Positions 32,981-44,082 of a stretch of 64,000 nucleotides of DNA are shown piece after piece; within the stretch, counting starts at the first letter, position 1, and every line of letters begins with the position of its first letter. The DNA is from Lepidostoma basale (lineage: Eukaryota; Arthropoda; Insecta; Trichoptera; Lepidostomatidae). The stretch spans positions 1,674,001 through 1,738,000 of the forward strand of contig JAHDVF020000734.1 of NCBI GenBank assembly GCA_022606425.2, given 5' to 3'. Made by a program: the position numbers and the translations under genes. The notes beneath the pieces were generated by a model. It made no database searches, was not told where the DNA came from, and saw only the letters and a list, made by a program, of their open reading frames with translations.

Positions 32981-33900
32981 AACGTCAAGTTCAATCTTTG
33001 ATTTATTTCCTTTGTTGTAAGTTGTAAGTTAATATTTAATCAATATGGATCACAGTGTGAAGGAAAAATTTCTTCGTATTCCCATATTAAAAGATCTGGG
33101 ATAAGCCCTAGTAAAGATGTACGAAACTAAGCTACCGTTTCTAGCCTAAAAGGTTATCTGTACGGCCAAAAATTAAACATGTTTTTTATGTACACGAATT
33201 TTCAGTGAAACGCCAAAATAGAGCAGGAACTATCAATCCATCAGAGAAAACAAAACATTGAATGGAAAAAAGTACCTAATCGGGGGCAAGAGAAATGTGG
33301 ATCAGCCAATAATTGTTTCCTCTTATCGCTCCAGTATCAGCTAACGGCTCTTTGCCCCCGAGCATCGAACCGTGGACCGCGGCGTGGACAGAACAAAGCG
33401 GAGAGAGGAAAAGTGACCAGCGATGCCCCCAATCCGAGTTTTCACGGCGGGCTGGGACAACCGCGCCGGCTGTTGCACTCGCGGCCACTGTGAAAGTGTG
33501 ACTAATACTCTTTATTGAATAACATCAATTGTTTTCTCCGAAATGTCAGCCGAGAGGTTATTAAGGTTTTATGTCATCGAACCGAGCTAACTTAGGAAAG
33601 CACAAGATGTATGTTAATAGCCAAGCTAGTTCTTACGAAATTACATTGCGTGGTTCATTATTCTTACCTCAATCAGAATCAAATTATATCCTAATAAATT
33701 CGTTTCGAGAAATTCTTTTCACAATTTAGACGATCAATACGAATAAAAAAGTCCGTTTTCTACAAGTTTTATTAAATAGTCCATTGTTTTGGCCGAAACA
33801 CTATGATACCTTAACATTTTAAACTGTTAAATTTAATAACTTTGTTTCTTCTACAATATATACGGCAAACTATGTGTTGTTATGATGGTTTATTTCTTTT
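32981..33900. other. Noncoding stretch with GC-rich patch and hammerhead-family flanks
   Basis: GC-rich patch at 33335-33490 (CGTGGACCGCGGCGTGGACA, GACAACCGCGCCGGC). At 33727-33850 there are flank pieces of two hammerhead families: AATACGAATAAAAAAGTCCG and TAGTCCATTGTTTTGGCCG. Confidence 0.45.
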
Positions 33901-33904
33901 TCAA

Positions 33905-34035
33905 ACAACAGCATTTTTATAATATTTTTATAAATATGTATCTTTACTGAAGAAGGACTGTTTGTCCGAGACATGTCTATATAATTTCATTTTTTTATTA
34001 TAATAAAAGTGTTGTATATACAAAGTGTATACAAA
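33905..34035 (+). ncRNA. Hammerhead ribozyme-like motif (CTGAAGA/GGAC family), copy 2
   Basis: CTGAAGA at 33947-33953, extra A, perfect stem II GGAC/GTCC (33955-33958 with 33964-33967), GAGA (A14 to G) at 33968-33971, palindromic ACATGT and a GTC triplet ending 33977. AACAGCATTTTTATAATATT upstream is largely complementary to TTATTATAATAAAAGTGTTG downstream, a long stem I. One core change from an intact ribozyme. Confidence 0.65.
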
Positions 34036-34059
34036 AAATAATAAATAAAGTTATTTCAT

Positions 34060-34255
34060 TTAACAGTTTAGAAGTTTTATTATATTTTATGGGAATGACA
34101 TGTTTCGCCTTTCTTAGGCATTATCAAATGTCACACATTTGACAATATCATTCCCATAAAATATAATAAAACTTCTAGAATACTGACGTTATCATTCGTA
34201 TTAATTATTTAATGTGGAGTTTTACATCATTGTTCAAGAAACAATAAATACAATT
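34060..34255 (-). ncRNA. Hammerhead-bearing inverted-repeat element (ACATGT family)
   Basis: On the minus strand: TTGATAA (34127-34121), extra T, stem II GCCTAAGAAAGGC, GAAA (34106-34103), palindromic ACATGT and a GTC triplet (C at 34097). The arms TAGAAGTTTTATTATATTTT (34069) and AAAATATAATAAAACTTCTA (to 34180) are exact inverses, giving a stem I of about 28 bp. The element ends GTGGAGTTTTACATCATTGTTC. C3 and G8 are mutated, as in most copies of this family. Confidence 0.65.
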
Positions 34256-34934
34256 TAAAGGGGTTAAGATTTTGATTTACATTTTGAAAACGAATATTCA
34301 GCGTGTACGGTAATAAGTATAATATATTTTTGTTTTAATTTATATATTTTTTCCAATTTTCATTAAAACACTTTCTAAACTAAGGTTGAGAATCCCCGCG
34401 AATGACGATCAGTGCACAGTTTCACCGTTAGTTTTATCCGGTGCGCTCGTTCCAATTAGCAACAAAGCGCGGGAAAACTGACATGTGACCTAATCGCTTC
34501 CGCCATTTTGTTGCAAGCATTTCACCGTTACCGCGGCATAGGAAATCAAATGAATACATTGCGATTAAAATCCCCACTAAATCTAACGACTGAGCAATAG
34601 GGCTAATAGAATTACAACTGTCACCGATATGCAATATTTTTTAACTTTGAGTTTTTTTATAAATGGGTATGTTTTTTGTGTCGAATTTAAGGAAATTACT
34701 AGTAAATGATTGCACTGATTATGGACGGTCTGATTGATTTGAATAAAAAAAGGCATATGTAAGTGGAGCGAATGAATTCTCGCGAATTGTTTATTTAGGT
34801 GTAATTATACCAAACATTTTCAAAATTTGCTTTCAATGAATTAACAATAGTAGTATTATAACTCAAAAGTCAAAATCAAAAGCATCATTAGAACCACCGA
34901 AATAAAGACAATCAGATCCATTGACATAATAAGA
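34256..34934. other. Noncoding stretch without recognised gene
   Basis: A slightly GC-richer segment at 34400-34530; no gene or repeat family recognised. Confidence 0.45.
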
Positions 34935-35098
34935 AACACAACAGCAACAAATCATCACGCCATTTCTTCGAAAGAGTATTAGAATGGACCACCACACTAC
35001 TCTATCCTGACACACCTCTCTAGCTTCCTCCACATTCATACAGCGAGTCATATAGGTACGCACGACGATTATTCCGACTTTTAACGTGGCAGACCTTC
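34935..35098 (-). mobile_element. 3' stub of the YGSEAW-family LINE
   Basis: CAACAGCAACAA tail, ATCATCACGCCATTTCTTCG, AATGGACCACCACACTACTC, CTAGCTTCCTCCACATTCAT and AGCGAGTCATATAGG: minus-strand codons for MTRCMNVEEAREVCQDRVVW followed by a broken end. 5' truncated at about 35098 in AACGTGGCAGACC. Confidence 0.8.
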
Positions 35099-35103
35099 CC
35101 ATT

Positions 35104-35300
35104 TTGTCTGTTCGATATCCGAAGATTATGCAAAGTCGAGGATGTAAGAAGTGTTAGAACGAACATGTGCCCAGAATGGCAGATCGAGGACCGTAAAGCA
35201 GTAATGAACGGGTTACTTCAAGGGCACAGGCCTCAGTGATGGCCTCCAAAGAAATGGAAAGACAGCTGGCAGTAGAAGAAGAGGATATAATAAATAATAT
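35104..35300 (+). mobile_element. Probable LINE 3' fragment
   Basis: In one forward frame GHRPQ, a stop, then WPPKKWKDSWQ resembles the G-R-P-x-K-R-W-K-D motif of LINE C-termini, followed by AGAAGAAGAGGATATAATAA. Short and mutated, so tentative. Confidence 0.4.
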
Positions 35301-35494
35301 GTACTTAAACTTATTTAATATTCCAGGCATTCAGTTCTAAATAGACTATCCCCAATTTCATTGCCCGGGTAACCTGTTATATAATTTATACTTCACCAGA
35401 CCATTAATTACTCGTACAAAATAATACAAGAAAAAGTTATTTCAAATCCACAAATTAAGTTCAGTAAAATACGCTATTGTCAAGTTTATAAATA

Positions 35495-35722
35495 TTAACA
35501 GACTGCGCTGACTAGGGCACTTACATCGCATGGGGGATCTGGAGCTTCTCAAAAATGTAGAGCGAAGAAGCGTCGGCAAGCCGAGACTGCGATGGTTGAA
35601 TGGTGCCGTGGCAGATTGTCGGGTCCTGGAGCAGCGAGACTGGGAGGTGGCGTCCAGAGACAGGACGGGTTGGAGACGTTTCTTGGAGGGTTGTAACGTC
35701 TGAGAAGAAGAAGAAGAAGAAA
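35495..35722 (+). mobile_element. LINE 3'-terminal fragment with (GAA)n tail
   Basis: The forward frame is open for RLRWLGHLHRMGDLELLKNV, SVGKPRLRWLNGAVADCRVL and DWEVASRDRTGWRRFLEGC, then TGA after NV, then (GAA)n. The L-R-W-L-G-H-x-x-R-M, G-x-P-x-x-R-W and R-x-x-W-R-R motifs are the LINE C-terminus. It is a different lineage from the YGSEAW family. 5' truncated. Confidence 0.85.
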
Positions 35723-35959
35723 ATATGTCATTATTATCGACTCTTTCTATTTACTGTCCGAAAAGTAATGAAAGTTATTTCTTAACTCTGATGCTACAAA
35801 CTTTGGTTTATGATGCAAATGCAGAGTGAAACGTTATATTATTTTAATAAAAAAAGTAAACAATAAACTTATTTTATAAGAGTTTCATTTAGTACCCTTT
35901 AAAAAAATAATTGTACAAGTTTATCTTCAATATTTTAAAGTAACTTAATAATGAATGAT

Positions 35960-36175
35960 AAAATACGATTTTTAATAATTTGGCATTAAATAATTAATAT
36001 TTATGAAAATGTCTTATTTCTGTAAGTTTTTTTATAATTTCTGTGGAAGACGTATTTCAGCTATCTTAGGCATTATCAAATGTAACATTTGATAATACCT
36101 TAGACAGGCGAAACTTGTCATTCATATAAAACTTCTAAAAAAAAGACGATATAATTCGTATTAATTAATAAATAA
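35960..36175. ncRNA. Hammerhead-family repeat (ACATGT type) with facing motifs
   Basis: Plus strand: TTGATAA (36089-36095), TACCTTAGACAGGC, GAAA (36110-36113), ACTTGT and a GTC triplet ending 36119. Minus strand: TTGATAATGCCTAAGATAGC then TGAAATACGTC (36080-36050). The two motifs face each other across AACATT. The flank contains ATTAATTTGGCATTAAATAA-like family ends. Confidence 0.5.
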
Positions 36176-36339
36176 TAATAAAATATCTATCACATTACAC
36201 TATGGAACAGATATAAATATATTTATTATAAATACTGTGCATACACTTTAATTAAATAAGCAATTATTGTGACCTTATTTAATAGGGAAGAAAAATCGTT
36301 TTACCCCTTCTTTCAGAGAAGCGTATATTCCAGAGTTCG

Positions 36340-36500
36340 TGTTGCGTCGTAGAGCTGGTGAACTTGAACTCCGGTAGCCTCCGCCGCCCCCGCTCTGCAT
36401 CCCCCAGTCCCAGCCCACTCCGCAGCTCACCACCCCTTTCGCCCATATCTACCTACTCCCCGCCCATGCCTGCATGACCACCCCTTCCATATCCATAGCG
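36340..36500. other. C-rich patch
   Basis: CCTCCGCCGCCCCCGCTCTG, CATCCCCCAGTCCCAGCCC and following C-rich sequence; no ORF of interest. Confidence 0.4.
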
Positions 36501-36649
36501 TGTGTTGTCTCCGCAGATTTACTGTGCATCTCATATTCCCGAGTTACGTAATCTCATGTTTGCTTACTTTAAACAGATAAGTAACTCTTCGTAAATCTGT
36601 GAAAATAGAATATAATATATATTGAACTATATAAAATACGAGTACACTA

Positions 36650-39366
36650 TCAATAATAATAATAATAATAATAATTAGGCTAATTTGTATAGCGCCGTTT
36701 TCGTGAATAGCTCACCTCAAGGGCGCTTTGACAATGTTTTTAGTCATGAGAGCTGCATGTGACACCAGCAATCAGATAACCGTTGTTTACATTTTATGGG
36801 ATATTTTGAAAAGGTGGGTTTTTAGGTGAGATTTAAAGTCTGTCGGATTGTCAATGCATCTGAGGCGTGCAGGAAGCATATTCCAGGCGGACGGACCTGC
36901 CACTGCGAAGGCCCGATCTCCGAAATTTGTCCGGGGGTTGCGCTTTGGCTCAACTAATCTGCCTATTGCCGAGGAGTTTGCTGATCGAAGCGTAGATTGC
37001 CGCAAGTTAGGGCTATCAGCAACACAAAGTTCAGATATATAGGCTGGTACCATTCCGTGAAGCGCTCTAAAAACCGTCCAGCATAGTTTATACTGGATTC
37101 TTTCAGGACACTTGAGCCAATGAAGATCTTTTAGATGTTGTGAAATATGCGAGTTTTTTGGAACACCTTTTATAAGTCGTGCTGCCGCATTGAAAACGGA
37201 TTGAAGTTTGTTCGTTTGTTTCATGGGTATGTTGGCATATATGCCGTTGCAATAGTCGAGTCGAGATACGACGAAGGAATTAACAAGTGTTTTTAATGCA
37301 TCAGTGGGAATATTTCTTTTGATTGCTTTGAGCTGCCTTAGGTGAAAGAAGCTGGCGCTCACTGTCTTATTTATTTGGGTTTTTAATGAGAGATCTGCTT
37401 CGAAGTTGACTCCAAGAAGTTTTATGGAGTTATTAGGGATGATGTCAATTCCGAATGTTGATATCGGAGCATGATCGACTAAGTGCTGGCGCTTCATTGA
37501 GGCGGTCCAGAGAAATTCCGTTTTGGAAGGGTTTAATTTTAATTTATTTGAGGCCATCCAATTCGATATAGCTTCAATGCACTTTAAAGTTATAGATTTT
37601 AGATGGCTGATGTTGTGAGGGTCACAAAAGAAATAAATTTGCTGGTCGTCAGCATAGCAATGAGACAGCAGACCAAATGAATCAATTATTTTGACAATGT
37701 CATTAGTGAACATTATAAATAATATCGGGCCTAGCACTGAACCTTGCGGAACACCAGATTTGAGGGTGAAAAAAGACGATATTTTCCCTGCGACCTGAAC
37801 TGCTTGTGAGCGATCCGACAGATATGAAGTTATCCACTCTATTGTATTGCCTGTGAAACCGTAAGTAGTCTCGAGCCGTTTAATGAGGTAAGAATGATCG
37901 ATGGTATCAAAAGCAGCACTCATATCTAGTAAAGAAAGCAGTGCTAACTTGCCCGATTCATTAGCTAATACCAGATCCGACATGATACGAAGAAGTCCTG
38001 TTTCCGTTGAATGATTAGGTCTGTATGCAGACTGGAATTTTGATAATAGATCATTTGCTGTGAGGTGGGAATTGATTTGGCTGGCTACAATTTTTTCTAA
38101 TAATTTGGAAATGAAAGGCAAATTTGAGACCGGACGATAATTTACTAGATTTTCAGAATCTAATTGAGATTTTTTGAGAAGGGGAGTGACGATAGCCATC
38201 TTAAGTGGTTCGGGGACTTGGCCGGTTCGAAGAGATTTATTAAATATATTTAACAATATTGGGGCAAGTTGATGACAGCACTTTTTTAGTAACCATGTCG
38301 GGATCGGATCAAGTGAGCACTGCTTATTGGGCGATCCTAATATTAATTTTGTTATTAAAGCTAGGTCAGTGTCCGTAAACTTAAGGAGGCTCCCTCCAGT
38401 ATTCTCGGAGAAGAACGGTGATGGGGCTGTAATGGTTGATGCGCGAATGGAGTTCACTTTTTCTTCAAAGTGTGATGCGAAGTCCGTAGGAGATAGTGAC
38501 GTCACGGTTTGTTGATGGGTGTTGGCAAGCACGGATCGAACTGATTTCCAGAGGCTTCTGGGATTTTTCTTTTCTGCAGTTATTTTGTCCCTCCAGAAAT
38601 CAGCTCTCTTTGCTTTTACCATTGTTCGGTAGGATTTTTGGGATATTATCCACGCATCTCTTGGTATTTCACCACTTCGAAAACTTCGTTCCAGCCTTCG
38701 CATTTCTCTCTTCCGCTTTCTACACTCATTGTCAAACCACACCTCTGACGTGCGAATCCGGCAAGTTTTTGTGGACACTGGGGCAAACTTATCAAGGAGC
38801 GATGTTAGAACACTATTGTATAAGTTAACTAGGTCATTTAGAGGAGACGTGGAGATAGTAGAAGAGTCACACAGAGGGGAATTGGTCAAATCTTTTATAA
38901 AACCCTCTATGTCAAAAGTCCTCCACGACCTAGAAATAACTTTCCTGAAAGTTGGCCTTGGGGGGTTTAGCTCCATTTCTGTGCGTAACAGTTTGTGGTC
39001 AGATAATCCTATATCAGTTACTGTGCACAGAAGCGCGGGATCTTCTTTCCTAGAGATGAAGACGTCCAGGATTCCTCCCCCAGTGTGTGTCGGTTCTGTG
39101 ATCCATTGAGTGCATCCATAGCATTGTAAAATGTCGTTGAAGCGTACCGTGTAGGCTGATGACTGCCGATCTAACCTGATATTCAGATCACCAGTTATAA
39201 TAATTTTATCGTTGAGGCTTACGGCTGATTCTAGTACATTGGAGAACTCGTAGAAAAACTCGGAAGATATTTTTTTGGATATTGACATTATATCCGAAAT
39301 GGATGGATAAAAAACGCGCCGCGTACCGATGACAGATAGAGTAATATTTGTTTCGCAGTCTAAGGG
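36650..39366 (-). mobile_element. L2/CR1-like LINE insertion, 5' truncated, ORF open
   Basis: A 2.7-kb minus-strand element: partial endonuclease, complete reverse transcriptase, stop, 3' UTR (36786-36680) and an (ATT)n microsatellite tail at 36652-36676. The frame extends upstream of the first ATG to about 39360, where it meets a stop and then a hammerhead-family repeat, so 5' truncation occurred inside the endonuclease. A second copy (60235-60650) shares the C-terminal codons and the 3' UTR block CATTGTCAAAGCGCCCTT. Absence of stops or frameshifts implies a young insertion. Confidence 0.85.
36787..39288 (-). CDS. Non-LTR retrotransposon endonuclease (partial) / reverse transcriptase
   Basis: An 833-codon uninterrupted frame. 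Residues 1-110 are the C-terminal half of an APE-like endonuclease: GDLNIRLD at 33-40 and the catalytic SDH at 96-98. A basic linker lies around 185-260. The reverse transcriptase covers about 370-640: NYRPVSNLPFISKLLEKI (383-400), SAYRPNHSTET (420-430), LLDMSAAFD with D455, SGVPQGSVLGPILF (511-524) and CYADD (544-548), so all three catalytic aspartates are present. The C-terminus has FGDRAFAVAGPSAWNMLP, typical of the L2/CR1 group. The protein nicks target DNA and copies its own RNA at the nick. The first ATG is probably not the original start, since codons such as RVFYPSISDI continue upstream in frame. ORF1 and the N-terminal endonuclease are missing, so this copy should not be autonomous. 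Confidence 0.9.
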   Translation of the reverse strand: MSISKKISSEFFYEFSNVLESAVSLNDKIIITGDLNIRLDRQSSAYTVRFNDILQCYGCTQWITEPTHTGGGILDVFISRKEDPALLCTVTDIGLSDHKLLRTEMELNPPRPTFRKVISRSWRTFDIEGFIKDLTNSPLCDSSTISTSPLNDLVNLYNSVLTSLLDKFAPVSTKTCRIRTSEVWFDNECRKRKREMRRLERSFRSGEIPRDAWIISQKSYRTMVKAKRADFWRDKITAEKKNPRSLWKSVRSVLANTHQQTVTSLSPTDFASHFEEKVNSIRASTITAPSPFFSENTGGSLLKFTDTDLALITKLILGSPNKQCSLDPIPTWLLKKCCHQLAPILLNIFNKSLRTGQVPEPLKMAIVTPLLKKSQLDSENLVNYRPVSNLPFISKLLEKIVASQINSHLTANDLLSKFQSAYRPNHSTETGLLRIMSDLVLANESGKLALLSLLDMSAAFDTIDHSYLIKRLETTYGFTGNTIEWITSYLSDRSQAVQVAGKISSFFTLKSGVPQGSVLGPILFIMFTNDIVKIIDSFGLLSHCYADDQQIYFFCDPHNISHLKSITLKCIEAISNWMASNKLKLNPSKTEFLWTASMKRQHLVDHAPISTFGIDIIPNNSIKLLGVNFEADLSLKTQINKTVSASFFHLRQLKAIKRNIPTDALKTLVNSFVVSRLDYCNGIYANIPMKQTNKLQSVFNAAARLIKGVPKNSHISQHLKDLHWLKCPERIQYKLCWTVFRALHGMVPAYISELCVADSPNLRQSTLRSANSSAIGRLVEPKRNPRTNFGDRAFAVAGPSAWNMLPARLRCIDNPTDFKSHLKTHLFKISHKM

Positions 39367-39562
39367 TTAAGTTTAAATAGAATAAACTGTTAAACTATTA
39401 AATTAAATAACTTTGTTTTTTGTATCAACATAGGTTGATTAAACAGCTGCCGCGTAAAATAAAATACAATTGTGATACAAAAAACAAATTTATTTAATTT
39501 AACAGTTTAAAATGTAAATGTATCATAGTGTTTCGGCCAAACCAATGGACTATTTAAATAGA
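39367..39562 (+). ncRNA. Hammerhead-family inverted repeat (ACAGCTGT type), core deleted
   Basis: Contains TTAAATTAAATAACTTTGTT and its inverse AACAAATTTATTTAATTTAA, and between them CAACATAGGTTGATTAAACA followed by GCTGCCGCGTAAAATAAAAT. Compared with 47.5 kb the CTGATGA box is missing and GAAA has become TAAA. The right edge GTTTCGGCCAAACCAATGG is the inverse of the TCCATTGTTTTGGCCGAAAC edge seen at 33.78 and 47.42 kb. The L2-like LINE abuts its left side. Confidence 0.55.
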
Positions 39563-42500
39563 ATAATTATCACTTACAAAAAACATAGCACGGTATCAGC
39601 TCCAATAAAAGTTATGCAAACTGAAGTTTTTCCAGAATTCCTGGACCCAATAACAAGGAACTGGTGAACATCGGGATTAGATTGCTTCGTCGCTAAATAC
39701 AACCTCTTTTTTCTAGTTGCTATGAACATAAAAAAATGGGTATTGTTATAGATTACAAACATAATAAAAATACATCACAATAAAACTTTCACATTGTAAA
39801 AGAAGTATGACGCAAGCGCAGGCAATAAAATAAATGTACCTTGTATAACTGTCGCCTGAGATTCATTTTTTTATCTTGAAGCCGAGATAAGCCAGATACT
39901 CGAGGGTCTTGGGCAGTTCCATTAGTGTCACGAGTGCCCAGTGGCATAGCCAGCCTTGTACAGTTAAATGGCCCTGGGTAAGAATATTTTAATGTAAATT
40001 AATATTTAATAGTTTTCTTGCTTTATTCTATGTAATATACATTTCATAACATGTAGCAGAGCTCTGAACTTTTTATGATTGCATAAAAATTTTGATTACA
40101 TGTTCAAGATGGAGAATGATAGCAACGACAGAATGGAGCAGTGAGCTCGTATGATGATCAGGAACTGTGCCAGAAGACGAGAAGCCTATTCAGGCAGAGT
40201 TTCAATCATTTCAGCTGGGAAAGGCGTGTAGAACGAACAACTTGGTTATGCGATTACACAACGTGTGATATTTCTTACATTTTGAAGCACAATTAAAACA
40301 ATCAACCACGACGATGCACATATATGTATATGGAACTTTTTTAAAGCTTATAACATTCCGAAAAATACCAAAACAATGACCAAGATGCAGAAATAAAAAA
40401 CATGTTTTGTGAGAGATTTCAAGCGACAGCCGCCTACGCACGCCATCTTGTTGCTCAATCATTAAAATGAAAGAATGATCGATTTTAATAACAACATTAT
40501 TATTACACCATATTTAGAAATAAAATGAAATAACACATAGGAATTTCTAAAATATATACTTTTGACATCTACTAATATGTCTGAAAACACCATAGTCTAT
40601 GTATTCATATAAATTGGATAATTTTTTTTCTTTTATATTGCCTTGATACAGTTTGGGTATAAAGTAAAACTAGTTGGCATAATTACAATTCCTTCGTTAT
40701 TAAACAGAGTTTTTTATATGTGTAATATTGTTATAATGTCTAACCACAAAGTGAGTGCTGAAAATGAATATATTCTCTTTGTATCTCATTGTTCTCATAA
40801 CCCATCTCAAATTATTATGACACGATGGAATTAAAAGAAATATTCAGTTGAAATTGTTTTTTTCTACTCTAATAAAAACATCCCTTTCCCCCATGCATCA
40901 ATTGTAAACACAATATTTAATAAAATTTATTTTTATTTTACAATACAGATCATTTTACGGCGAAAATGTGATTTTTCGAGAAATAAACAAATGTGTAACA
41001 AACCATCCATACATCAAGTGAGATGTGTACTCGTACGTGTACGCGGGGATATTGATATATTGAAGTGGGCAGCTTTTGACGTAAATCCTTTTTGTTTTTA
41101 TGAAGCTCACTATTCTAGTACCTGACTACGGTAGATCAATAGGTCGCAAATTGTTGCGTAGTTTTGCTATCGAAGGGGAGGGGGGAATGCGAGTAAACAA
41201 CGTTTGTATAAAACAAGAAGCCATTACACTGTCAAATTTGACAAAAGTTGCCCAAACCATATTCTTAGTCACCCAAATTTTATTTATATCGAGAAATGAT
41301 AAAGTGAATATTTATTCAGTTCAGAAAGAAGAGGCCAAAAAAATCATACCATAAAATCAATTATGTGACTGAAATATATAATAATGGAACATTATTATAT
41401 ATTTCATATATTATATGATTATGAATTACATAGATAGAGCGTTGCATAAATATCACCAAGTAGACTGAAAACATGACTTCCCCAAGGCATTAGATATCAT
41501 AAATATTAGTAAAGTGATATTTTTATCGGTTAAAAAAAATGTTCTTGCCGCGAAATTTCGTATTTAAAAAAAAGTTATCCGAATCACATAAAATAGTTTG
41601 AATTTTACTGAAATTCCCATCCCATTCATTTTATATATGCATATTCGAGTATAACATAAATTTCCAATTGGAACGAAAACATACAGAATCGAATCCGCAT
41701 ATTTTCATTGTTTTTTTTTTCAGTTTTATTAAATATATTGCAAAGACGTACTGACTTTCAGCGAATTAGTTTTATTTGTTCTAAGACCATATACTTTATT
41801 ACATGACAGGATTATTTAGGTTTACAGTCCGCCATAGGCAGAATTGTTAATTGAAATAAACCTAGTGTTAGAATGCCTACTAAAGGAATTTCAAAAACAA
41901 CCGATTTCTAAGAATTCTGTGTAACTCCTTACTCAGAAGCAGATTTAAGGAGGTGCTGTGATATGGAGACAGGATGAGGTTCGCTATTCTCTCGTGTTGG
42001 AGATGGTTAAACACATCCTGAGAGAGATTATAAGAGTACGAAATATATATGTACATGTGTCCATTAAACATATCAAAATAAGAGTTTAAAGGAATTGAAT
42101 TTAAGAATTTCAATAAATTTGGTTTTCACAAGTATCAAAACATTGAATAGTCCTAAAACATGCTGTGTACAATCTGAAAAGTATTCTGTATATAACATGT
42201 GAAATATCGCGTACAAGAAATACTAATCAGGGCGTAATAGAAAATATAGTGATACAAAAATATTTATGTTAGTTAGTATTCGTTTCTGGAGAACAGGCAA
42301 AAATATCTATTGACTCTGACAATGTAACTAGGACTCGGGTGCTGTATGTTAGTATTAGTGAATGGGAATATAGATGCAACACGGGTTGCACTAACACTAC
42401 GAGCAGAGTTCGGTTGCACTGGAAAGGTCACGGTCTCCACAACTGGGGGTGGGGGGGGGGGAGTAATGCACTCCTAAATCAAAATGGCCGACAACCGTTT

Positions 42501-43230
42501 CCATGACGACCTACAGCCTCCGCGGAAATTTCCAGGATCCATGATGCAGCGCCAAACAGGGAGGCGGGTGGCAAACGGCATTACGAGGGAGGGAAACTGA
42601 ACAAAGGAGTGGGAAGTAAGTGGAAATGTTTCATGAGGTCGCAGAAAGGGGTGATTTCACTATATATTGAATTCTTAAAGGTTCTTCTTAATACGACAAT
42701 GTGCATACATCCTGTACTTTGTTACAGTGAGAGTTTTGTACTGTTTAATATATGTTGTACTATATCACGATTAATTCCACGATTCAGAATGCGTTGTAAA
42801 ATTATGCAAGTTATATTAATTCAAATGTGTCAAAATAATATTATTTCTTAAATATCAAAATCCGTTTACTATAATAGATTTGCAGAAAAAATGCATGGCA
42901 GATGAATGCGTCCTAAGTAAACTTAAAAAAAGGGTTTCTATCAAGGGAAGGACACGACACGGAAAACTGACTTCGGGATGGGATTATAAAGGGTTGTAGT
43001 GCCCACCAAGAGTCATTGATTATCAAAGTTAGACAGCGCAATGGTCAGCCAATTTAAAAAAAAAACTTGTTTGGGCGTAGCTTGTGTATAAGAAATTTCG
43101 CCTCTGTTCTCAACAATCCAAACTGCTTATGTGGTAGTGCGGCTTTTCATTGAATGCACATTTATGAGTTCGAATATTGGTACTGCCATTTTTTTAAGCT
43201 TTTAAAGAAATGTACAATTTCATAAGATTA
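39563..43230. other. Long noncoding stretch; GC patch at 42.42-42.60 kb
   Basis: No family resemblance over most of 3.7 kb. A G-run (GGGGGTGGGGGGGGGGG, 42445-42461) and a GC-rich patch to 42600 include GGAAATTTCC (42524-42533), a Rel-type palindrome by sequence only. Confidence 0.45.
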
Positions 43231-43235
43231 TTAAT

Positions 43236-43500
43236 TATTTGTAAGCTAGTTTGGAAATATGGAACGAACTCATGCGGGAAGAATGGTATTTATATAATAT
43301 AGTCAAGTACTGTGAATGGAACAGAAGTCGAGGCAAGCCGAATAAAACTAAAAAGCGACGATGTTCGCAGTCAGAAAAATCGACGTGGTGCGTATCAGAT
43401 CGTATCGTTCGAGAAACGTGTCAGGATAAAAAAGTGTTGCGTACCATTAGCTCTAGTACGTACCATTAACTCCAAGAAAATACGTGATGGCTAATTAGTT
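43236..43500 (+). mobile_element. YGSEAW-family LINE 3' fragment, decayed
   Basis: FGNMERTHAGRMV-like codons (family FGHMERMGEERMV), GAACAGAAGTCGAGGCAAGC (G-x-R-S-R-G-K), GCAGTCAGAAAAATCGACGT (RSRRNRR) and an end of CGTGATGGCTAATTAGTT. Heavily shifted, but the order of motifs is preserved. Confidence 0.65.
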
Positions 43501-43569
43501 ATATTTTCGTGAATTTGTATATAATTAAAAAGCGTGTCAATTAATATTATTCAATTTGATTTTAATTTC

Positions 43570-43822
43570 TATAACACGTAAATTAATTCATTGTTTCTTG
43601 AAAAATAATAAAAAAATTAAGCCATAGGGACTTAGAGGAGTCCCACCGCTTTCCCGAAGCTGTTATAGGCGGACGTCGCCTTTCGTCAGCTTCACTCTAT
43701 CAATCCCTAGGCCCGCCCCTCGTCCATGCGGGACTTGCGTTACTGGGGTTTTGTGATTAAAGAAAAACAAGAGGGACCCAGGCCACATTTTAACTATCCA
43801 TTTCCTCTATGTCCCGCCGAAA
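43570..43822. repeat. Dispersed repeat R2, copy 1
   Basis: GGGACTTAGAGGAGTCCCAC, CCGCTTTCCCGAAGCTGTTATAGG, CCTTTCGTCAGCTTCACTC and CCAGGCCACATTTTAACTA correspond in order to GGGTACCCACCGCTTACCCG, AGGCTGTTATAGGGCGC, CCTTTCATCAGCCTCGCTC and CCAGGCCACATTTAATTTA at 53296-53475. Class unknown. Confidence 0.6.
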
Positions 43823-43984
43823 TGTAAATTTATGCAATAATCACAATACATTTTTTTTTAAACAAAACAGAGCTACTGGAAACTATCACATGGATACATA
43901 ACAGTGGAAGGTCAGGTGAGGATCAGAGGAGGTAAATGCGGGCAGGGGAGGTTTGGAAGGATATTTTACATTTAGAACACGCGA

Positions 43985-44075
43985 TGGGTAGAGTCTTCAA
44001 TAATTAATTACAATGAAAACGTCTGCTACTGTATATTTTATGCGAATGACATGTTTCGTCATGATAACGAATTTG
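43985..44075 (-). repeat. Hammerhead-family remnant (ACATGT type)
   Basis: ATTACAATGAAAACGTCTGC, TATTTTATGCGAATGACATG and TTTCGTCATGATAACG: stem I arm, the ACATGT/GAAA half and part of stem II; the distal half is missing. Confidence 0.5.
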
Positions 44076-44082
44076 TTTACTT

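Noticed and set aside
38327..39109. Plus-strand frames of 62-126 codons
   Set aside because: Antisense shadows of the intact LINE reverse-transcriptase frame on the minus strand.
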